64,000 nucleotides of DNA, taken from NCBI RefSeq assembly GCF_001811425.1, contig NZ_KV804730.1, forward strand, positions 1-64,000. Direction: 5' to 3'. Source of the stretch: Peptoniphilus_A sp001811425. GTDB taxonomy: Bacteria > Bacillota > Clostridia > Tissierellales > Peptoniphilaceae. Numbering within the stretch: the stretch's first letter is position 1; the number at the start of each line of letters is the position of its first letter. Below are positions 59,293 to 64,000 of the stretch, piece after piece. The notes under the pieces were generated by a model, which saw nothing but the letters and a program-made list of their open reading frames with translations, was not told where the DNA came from and did no database searches. A program made the translations under genes and the position numbers.

Positions 59293-60747
59293 ATGAAAGA
59301 TATAAATACCTTATTAGAGAACAGAATTTTTTATTATTTTGATAAATTGACAAAAATTCCAAGATGTTCCTTTGAAGAAGAAAAAATTAGAGCTTATCTA
59401 ATTAACTTTGCCAAGGAAAAGGGATTGGAATATAAAACTGACGAAATAGGAAATGTGGTAATCATTAAAGAGGCGACAGAAGGCTATGAAGATGTAGACA
59501 GCATAATTTTGCAAGGTCACATGGACATGGTTTGCGAAAAGACTCCTGAATGCACCATTGATTTTTCTAAAGACCCTATTAAGTACGAAATAGATGGCGA
59601 CTTTATTATCGCTCGCGAGACAACTCTTGGGGCAGATAATGGCATAGCTGTTGCCATGACACTTGCTCTTTTAGAATCAAATGACTACAAACATCCAAAG
59701 ATTGAAGCGCTTTTCACTGTCAACGAAGAAAGTGGAATGACTGGAGCAGCTAACCTTGAAAAGGGTATGGTTACTTCAAAAAGACTTTTAAACATCGACT
59801 CTGAAACTGAAGGCGTTGGATGTATTTCCTGTGCTGGTGCAGAAAGAGACCTCATAAAATTACAAAAAGAATACAAAGAATTAGATAAAAATAAAAATCT
59901 TTATGAAATAATAGTAAATGGACTAAAGGGCGGACACTCTGGTCAAGAAATTCAAGTTGGTCTAGGCAACGCAGTAAAAATTCTCGGCAGAAGCCTTTAC
60001 AGAATTTTTGAAAAAGTTGATGGCGACTTAGTTGAAATTGAAGGCGGAGCAAAACCTAATGCCATTCCAAGATATGCAAGGGCCCTTGTGGCAGTAAGGG
60101 AAGAGGACATCAAAAAAATTCAAGATGTAATAGTTGAACTCAACTCTCACTTTGTAACAGAACTTGGAAAAGTTGACCCTGATGTGAGACTAAACTTTGA
60201 AAAGTCAAAGGAATCTCGCGACAAGGCCTTTACTGATGATTTTAAAAATAAAATTCTTGGTCTAATAAATGTCCTACCTAATGGCGTAATAGCCATGAGT
60301 AAAAACATTGAAGGCTTAGTTGAAACTTCTGTAAATGTGGGAGTAATTGAAAACAAAGAAGATTCAGTAAATATTATTTCCAACATCAGGTCTTCAGTTC
60401 AATCTTCTAAGGAATATATTGGACTTGTAAATAAAATTGCAGCAGAAAATTTTGGCGCAGATATAGAGATTATTACAAAGTACCCTGCCTGGGAATATAA
60501 GGAACATTCACCACTTAGAGAAGTTGCAAAGAAGGCTTACAAGGAAGTTAGCGGCAAAGAATTTAAACTTGAAGCAATTCACGCAGGTCTTGAATGTGGA
60601 ATCTTTGTGGAAACAATTGGTGATATCGATATGCTTTCAATTGGACCAAATATGAAGGGGGTACACGCACCTGGCGAGCACCTTTCTATTTCATCAACTG
60701 AAAGAGTATTTGATTTCTTAATAAAAATACTAGAAAATTTAAAATAA
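59293..60747 (+). CDS. pepD: Aminoacyl-histidine dipeptidase (PepD, M20 family)
   Basis: A cytosolic zinc dipeptidase that cleaves Xaa-His and related dipeptides. The 484-aa protein has the metal-binding GHMDMVCEK, TTLGADNGIAVAM and TVNEESGMTGA, and the dimerisation (lid) domain NGLKGGHSGQEI. All ligands appear intact. GTAGGAGG precedes ATG 59293. It fits an amino-acid-fermenting anaerobe that feeds on peptides. Confidence 0.94.
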   Translation: MKDINTLLENRIFYYFDKLTKIPRCSFEEEKIRAYLINFAKEKGLEYKTDEIGNVVIIKEATEGYEDVDSIILQGHMDMVCEKTPECTIDFSKDPIKYEIDGDFIIARETTLGADNGIAVAMTLALLESNDYKHPKIEALFTVNEESGMTGAANLEKGMVTSKRLLNIDSETEGVGCISCAGAERDLIKLQKEYKELDKNKNLYEIIVNGLKGGHSGQEIQVGLGNAVKILGRSLYRIFEKVDGDLVEIEGGAKPNAIPRYARALVAVREEDIKKIQDVIVELNSHFVTELGKVDPDVRLNFEKSKESRDKAFTDDFKNKILGLINVLPNGVIAMSKNIEGLVETSVNVGVIENKEDSVNIISNIRSSVQSSKEYIGLVNKIAAENFGADIEIITKYPAWEYKEHSPLREVAKKAYKEVSGKEFKLEAIHAGLECGIFVETIGDIDMLSIGPNMKGVHAPGEHLSISSTERVFDFLIKILENLK

Positions 60748-60762
60748 AATTTGGAGGATATT

Positions 60763-61204
60763 ATGAGTAACGAAGAAAAAAANNNNNNNNNNNNNNNNNN
60801 NNNNNNNNNNNNNNNNNNNNNNNNNNNNNNNNNNNNNNNNNNNNNNNNNNNNNNNNNNNNNNNNNNNNNNNNNNNNNNNNNNAAAAAAATTACATGAACA
60901 CGACGAAAACTGTGATTGCGGTTGTGACCACGATCACGAAGAAGAAGGCTATGAAACTATTACACTTACACTTGATGACGACAGTGAAATGGTGTGCATA
61001 GTTCTTGGAATCTTTGAATGCGAAGGAAATGACTACATTGCACTTCTTCCTGAAGATGAAGAAGACGGCGAAGATGTATTTATTTACAAGTACAAAGAAG
61101 TAAATGAAGAAGAAGTAGAACTTGATGTAATCGAATCAGAAGAAGAATTTGAAAAAGTTTCAAAGACTTTCGAAGAAATTTTTGACGACGAGGAAGAAGA
61201 ATAA
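60763..61204 (+). CDS. DUF1292 (YrzB-like) protein, interrupted by an assembly gap
   Basis: A small acidic protein of unknown function. It starts at ATG 60763 after TTGGAGG (MSNEEK), meets 100 N at 60783-60882, and continues in the same frame with HEHDENCDCGCDHDH, a His/Cys-rich metal-binding-like stretch, the DUF1292 core and an acidic end. Seven A stand on each side of the gap. A tract of eight A in place of the gap would give a continuous 111-aa protein; exactly seven would not keep the frame. YrzB proteins usually follow yrvE/ruvX genes; here the neighbour is pepD. Confidence 0.82.
60783..60882. other. 100-N assembly gap at a poly-A tract
   Basis: Exactly 100 N, with seven A on each side. 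The break is probably a contig end at a homopolymer within one short gene, with little or no sequence missing; the homopolymer makes this less certain than the first gap. Confidence 0.8.
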
Positions 61205-61212
61205 TTTTCTAA

Positions 61213-62121
61213 ATGGTTTACAGAAAATATTCTGATTTTCTCAGGGAAAAGTTTGGCGAAAAAGTCTACAAACTGCCTGTCAAACTTGATTTAACTTGTC
61301 CCAATAGAGATGGAACTTGTGGAGTGGGTGGCTGCATATTTTGCGGCGAAGAAGGCGGCTCTTTCGAAAATAATTTTGGGTCTGTGAGAGACCAACTCTT
61401 AAAAAATAAAGAGCTCATAAAAAATAAATACAAGGCCAATAAATATATTGCCTACTTTCAAAATTTTACCAACACCTACATGCCCTTTGAGGACTTCAAG
61501 AAAGTAATTGAAGAGTCTCTTATAGAAGGCGTAGTTGGCATAAGCATATCCACAAGACCAGACTACCTTCCAAAGAGGCATTTAGACTACTTGGAAGAAT
61601 TAAACAAAAATTATTTTGTGACAGTTGAAATTGGTCTTCAGACGCCAAATTATCACAGCCTGAAAAAATTAAATAGAGGACATGGTCTTTCTGAATTTAT
61701 TGATGCAGCCTTAGAGCTAAAAAAGAGAAATTTAAATGTCTGCACTCACATTATTATTGGACTTCCCTGGGATGACGACTTAGATATTCTTGAGTGTGCG
61801 AAAATTTTAAATGTTCTTGGCATTGATGAAGTTAAGATTCACGCCCTTTACATCTTAAAAGATACGGCTCTTGGAAAGATGTATGAAAGAGGAGAAATTG
61901 AACCAATTTCTTTAGATGACTACAAGAAAAAAGTTATACTCTTTTTAAGAAATCTTAAAGATGATATAATAGTGGAAAGAATAATAGGAAGAGCACCTTA
62001 TGAAAATTCTCTTTTTTGCAATTGGAATACTTCCTGGTGGAAAATTAGAGACGATATAATTAATGTTATGCATGAAAATGGATACACTCAAGGTGATCTA
62101 GTGAAAGGAGAAATACTATGA
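61213..62121 (+). CDS. Radical SAM protein, TIGR01212 (YtqA/YhcC) family
   Basis: A 302-aa radical SAM enzyme of unsettled substrate, probably RNA-related. The cluster cysteines are C29, C41 and C44, the family-specific Cx11CxxC spacing, with an extra C36. Downstream blocks include EIGLQTPNYHSLKKLNRGH and THIIIGLPWDD. In Bacillus ytqA adjoins ytqB (mnmM); here they are about 42 kb apart. It overlaps the next gene by four bases. Confidence 0.88.
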   Translation: MVYRKYSDFLREKFGEKVYKLPVKLDLTCPNRDGTCGVGGCIFCGEEGGSFENNFGSVRDQLLKNKELIKNKYKANKYIAYFQNFTNTYMPFEDFKKVIEESLIEGVVGISISTRPDYLPKRHLDYLEELNKNYFVTVEIGLQTPNYHSLKKLNRGHGLSEFIDAALELKKRNLNVCTHIIIGLPWDDDLDILECAKILNVLGIDEVKIHALYILKDTALGKMYERGEIEPISLDDYKKKVILFLRNLKDDIIVERIIGRAPYENSLFCNWNTSWWKIRDDIINVMHENGYTQGDLVKGEIL

Positions 62122-62543
62122 TAAAGTATATTTTAGGGAGCAAAGGCTCTGGAAAGACAAGATGGTTAATCGACAACGCAAATGACGACATGAAAAAGGG
62201 CGATGGAAATATTGCTTTCGTAGAAGTTGATGACGATCACATCTTTAGTTTAGACTACAATGTAAGACTTATTAATGCAACTGAATACAGACTAAACTCT
62301 ATTGAAAGTTTCTACGGATTTATCTGTGGGCTTCTTGCAATGGATTATGATTTGCACAAGATTTATGTTGACGGAATTTACAAGGTATTGACACTTAATA
62401 TTGAAGACTTAGAACATCTTTACAATAAGATTTCTAAAATTCCTGATGCAAATAACAAAGAAATCTACATTAATGTTGATTATCTAAAGGAAGATATGCC
62501 TGAATCTCTAAAAGATCACTGTCTAGAAGTAACTGGAAAATAA
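62118..62543 (+). CDS. Small P-loop protein of unknown function
   Basis: A 141-aa protein with a Walker A motif GSKGSGKT at residues 7-14 and a probable Walker B at DLHKIYVDGI. Clostridial homologues are sometimes named PilT-like, but no PilT domain is visible. It overlaps the radical SAM gene by four bases, and a 27-aa membrane peptide follows, suggesting one transcript. Confidence 0.72.
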   Translation: MIKYILGSKGSGKTRWLIDNANDDMKKGDGNIAFVEVDDDHIFSLDYNVRLINATEYRLNSIESFYGFICGLLAMDYDLHKIYVDGIYKVLTLNIEDLEHLYNKISKIPDANNKEIYINVDYLKEDMPESLKDHCLEVTGK

Positions 62544-62553
62544 GGTGTTATAA

Positions 62554-62637
62554 GTGGATAGAAAAACAATGGTTAGAATTATTGCATTGCTACTTGTAAT
62601 TGCAATGGTAATTCCAATAATTCTAAGTGTGATTTAA
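62554..62637 (+). CDS. 27-residue single-pass membrane peptide
   Basis: GTG 62554, behind AAGGTGT, opens a 27-codon frame with a basic start (MDRKTMVR) and a hydrophobic helix IIALLLVIAMVIPIILSVI, ending TAA at 62635-62637. Length and layout recall the tiny Firmicute membrane proteins of the Prli42/DUF4044 type, but I cannot confirm homology. It lies between the P-loop gene and the DUF6648-like gene with about 10-base gaps, as a real gene would. Confidence 0.65.
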   Translation: MDRKTMVRIIALLLVIAMVIPIILSVI

Positions 62638-62646
62638 TGGTGCTTC

Positions 62647-63201
62647 GTGGAATTTAAGAAAAAGAAGGGACTTTTTGAAGATTTTTTTGAACACAGGTCT
62701 TTTCTCATAATGCAATACACTAATGGTGACCTCTCCAAGAGAGAATTTTTGCAAAAAAATTTCGACTATTTTCAAATGAGAAATGCCAGACCCTACATCA
62801 AGGTGGACTCTTACGAAAAGGGAATGTACAACTACCAATACTACAATGTAATGGCAAAGTATTATAGGGCACTTTCAAAAGATGTTAGGAATACAAAAAA
62901 ACATTCAAAGTACTACAATTATTATTTAAATTTAACAAACAAATATTACGAACTTAAAGACAAATCTGTCTTAAATATTTTGAGAATACAAGATTTTAGA
63001 AACACCAAGGCTTATTACATCAAGTGTCAGTCAAAGGCATTGAGAAACGAGCTCTATGAAATTGTCTTAGAGGACAAGAAGGAGGCAATCTTTCACTCAA
63101 AGGCGCCATGGCTTTTAAGAATCTTGAAAGAAGAAAATATTTTTGACAATCAAATGAAGACATCAATAATAGATCACTATATCAATGAAAAATATTATTA
63201 A
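62647..63201 (+). CDS. DUF6648-like conserved clostridial protein
   Basis: A 184-aa basic, tyrosine-rich, helical protein with no membrane segment. Characteristic blocks are KVDSYEKGMYNYQYYN and HSKAPWLLRILKEE near the C terminus, which I associate with DUF6648; function unknown. The start is GTG 62647 with a weak ribosome-binding site, close behind the 27-aa peptide gene. A strong terminator follows, ending the pepD-to-here run. Confidence 0.72.
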   Translation: MEFKKKKGLFEDFFEHRSFLIMQYTNGDLSKREFLQKNFDYFQMRNARPYIKVDSYEKGMYNYQYYNVMAKYYRALSKDVRNTKKHSKYYNYYLNLTNKYYELKDKSVLNILRIQDFRNTKAYYIKCQSKALRNELYEIVLEDKKEAIFHSKAPWLLRILKEENIFDNQMKTSIIDHYINEKYY

Positions 63202-63205
63202 AAAT

Positions 63206-63240
63206 AAGGACTGTGGGATTAATTTCCCTCAGTCCTTTTT
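63206..63240 (+). terminator. Terminator after the DUF6648-like gene
   Basis: AAGGACTGTGGG (63206-63217) pairs with CCCTCAGTCCTT (63226-63237) with one mismatch, followed by T. Confidence 0.9.
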
Positions 63241-63467
63241 CGTTGTATCCATATAAATAGAGTTTAGGAGACTCATGATAGTGTAAAAATAACAGTCTAC
63301 TAAATCTTAAATATAAGTTTTCCTTTCAATCTTTATAGGTACAGACTGAGGATATGAACGCAAACGGTTTATAATTTATAAGGAAATATTTTATAAATTT
63401 GTTCGCTGTAATATTTTCCGGACATTTACCTGATATACTATATACATAAAATAAAGGAAGTGAGGAT
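63241..63467. other. Non-coding junction before a foreign-looking gene
   Basis: An A+T-rich stretch without an ORF of useful size. A TGA-TATACT extended -10 lies at 63431-63439 and the ribosome-binding site GGAAGTGAGG just before ATG 63468. Base composition changes at the start of the next gene, so this is a candidate edge of an insertion, but I see no att repeat, transposase or tRNA. Confidence 0.45.
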
Positions 63468-64000
63468 ATGAAGAAGATTTTAATTGTCGAGGACGACAAT
63501 TTTTTGAATAAATTGTTAGCTTATAACCTAATTGCAGAAGGCTATGATGTTAGTTCTGTCTTAAATGCAAGGACTGCCACTGAAACCATTCTTCAGCGAG
63601 AATTTGATTTGGTAGTTCTGGATATCAACTTGCCCGATGGGAATGGTTTTGAGCTGTGCAAGCTGATAAAGCCTCAGTATCCATCCACCATTGTAATTTT
63701 CCTGACAGCCAATGACCAGGAGAGTGACCAGATACGAGGTTATGAGGCGGGTGCAGTAGACTACATCACAAAACCGTTTGGAATCGCGGTATTGCAGAGG
63801 AAAATCAAAGCAATGTTGGACATGCTGGAACATCATAAACCAGTAAAGGATATTTACGATGACGGGCGCTTGTTTTTGGACTTCTCGGAGCAGGCGGCTT
63901 CCTTAAATGGTAAAACTATAACCCTATCAGCTATGGAGTTTAAAATGCTGAATCTGTTTCGCAAAAATCCTCGGATAGTTTTGACTAGGAGACAGCTTTT
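63468..64000 (+). CDS. OmpR-type response regulator, truncated by the window end
   Basis: 177 codons of an open frame running off the window. The receiver domain has E8-D9-D10, phospho-acceptor D52 (VVLDINLPDGNG), T80 and K102 (TKPF). The start of a winged-helix domain follows (ITLSAMEFKMLNLFRKN). Its codon use differs from the rest of the window: for example 63841-63900 has 30 G/C in 60 bases, and GCG, GGC and CTG codons are frequent. Similar regulators accompany kinase and ABC-transporter genes in mobile elements of gut Firmicutes, so horizontal origin is likely. Confidence 0.88.
   Translation, partial: MKKILIVEDDNFLNKLLAYNLIAEGYDVSSVLNARTATETILQREFDLVVLDINLPDGNGFELCKLIKPQYPSTIVIFLTANDQESDQIRGYEAGAVDYITKPFGIAVLQRKIKAMLDMLEHHKPVKDIYDDGRLFLDFSEQAASLNGKTITLSAMEFKMLNLFRKNPRIVLTRRQL

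Overview
The window is a 64-kb stretch of A+T-rich chromosome from a low-GC Gram-positive anaerobe. Gene content and order (a trnD-like tRNA cluster, ecfA1-ecfA2-ecfT-truA, asp23-nusB-xseA-xseB-ispA-tlyA-recN, scpA-scpB-rluB, cmk-plsC-ispH/rpsA fusion, cdaA-cdaR, ctsR-mcsA-mcsB-clpC-radA, rpmB-asp23-fakA-recG-rsmD-coaD, and a glmS ribozyme) fit Clostridia/Tissierellia, most likely a Peptoniphilaceae-type coccus; the genus cannot be fixed from the sequence alone. Almost everything is vertically inherited housekeeping. The one segment that looks foreign is the last ~530 bases, a response regulator visibly richer in G+C.

Layout. 1-1,061: tRNA cluster (partial, Glu, Val, Asp, Thr, Tyr, Gly, Arg, Leu) interrupted by a 253-base structured spacer. 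1,205-4,683: prfB without programmed frameshift, pyrF, pyrE, a frameshifted DUF1232 gene, DNA glycosylase. 4,737-8,061: ECF vitamin-transporter energising module and truA. 8,208-20,923: a long head-to-tail run for stress, recombination, isoprenoid, nucleoside salvage, chromosome condensation and RNA modification. 21,010-24,392: cmk, plsC and the IspH-S1 fusion. 24,569-28,348: DUF5317, c-di-AMP synthase cdaA, cdaR, guaB. 28,430-32,312: a two-component system with a lipoprotein and a small membrane protein. 32,428-33,071 (minus): comEA, frameshifted near its 5' end. 33,219-35,279: EF-G-like GTPase. 35,412-35,894: orphan exported protein. 36,168-41,927: CtsR stress operon. 42,004-43,311 (minus): brnQ. 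43,429-50,861: folC, rpmB (minus), asp23-like, fakA, recG, rsmD, coaD and a coiled-coil protein. 50,994-53,536: a hemerythrin operon behind a CRP/FNR-type site, an SLH protein and a small orphan. 53,602-56,760 (minus): a CNNM/CorC protein and glmS with its ribozyme leader. 57,156-63,201: parvulin, RelA/SpoT-like protein, pepD, DUF1292, radical SAM protein, P-loop protein, a 27-aa membrane peptide and a DUF6648-like protein. 63,468-64,000: truncated response regulator.

The most interesting observation is in the CtsR operon. The protein in the McsB position aligns along its length with the arginine kinase but has lost the arginines and cysteine that define the active site, while keeping the RDxxRA motif used for phospho-arginine sensing. 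ClpC keeps both N-domain glutamates that read phospho-arginine, McsA keeps its zinc fingers, and ctsR has two tandem CtsR boxes. This suggests a stress regulon whose 'kinase' is now a non-catalytic adaptor or sensor. Next is a hemerythrin operon whose predicted promoter has a perfect TGTGA-N6-TCACA palindrome centred at exactly -41.5, the class II CRP/FNR activator position.

Sequence quality matters here. Both runs of N are exactly 100 bases. The first is flanked by an identical 25-base sequence, so it is an unmerged contig overlap rather than missing DNA. Two single-base frameshifts (DUF1232 gene and comEA) sit in homopolymers and may be sequencing errors.
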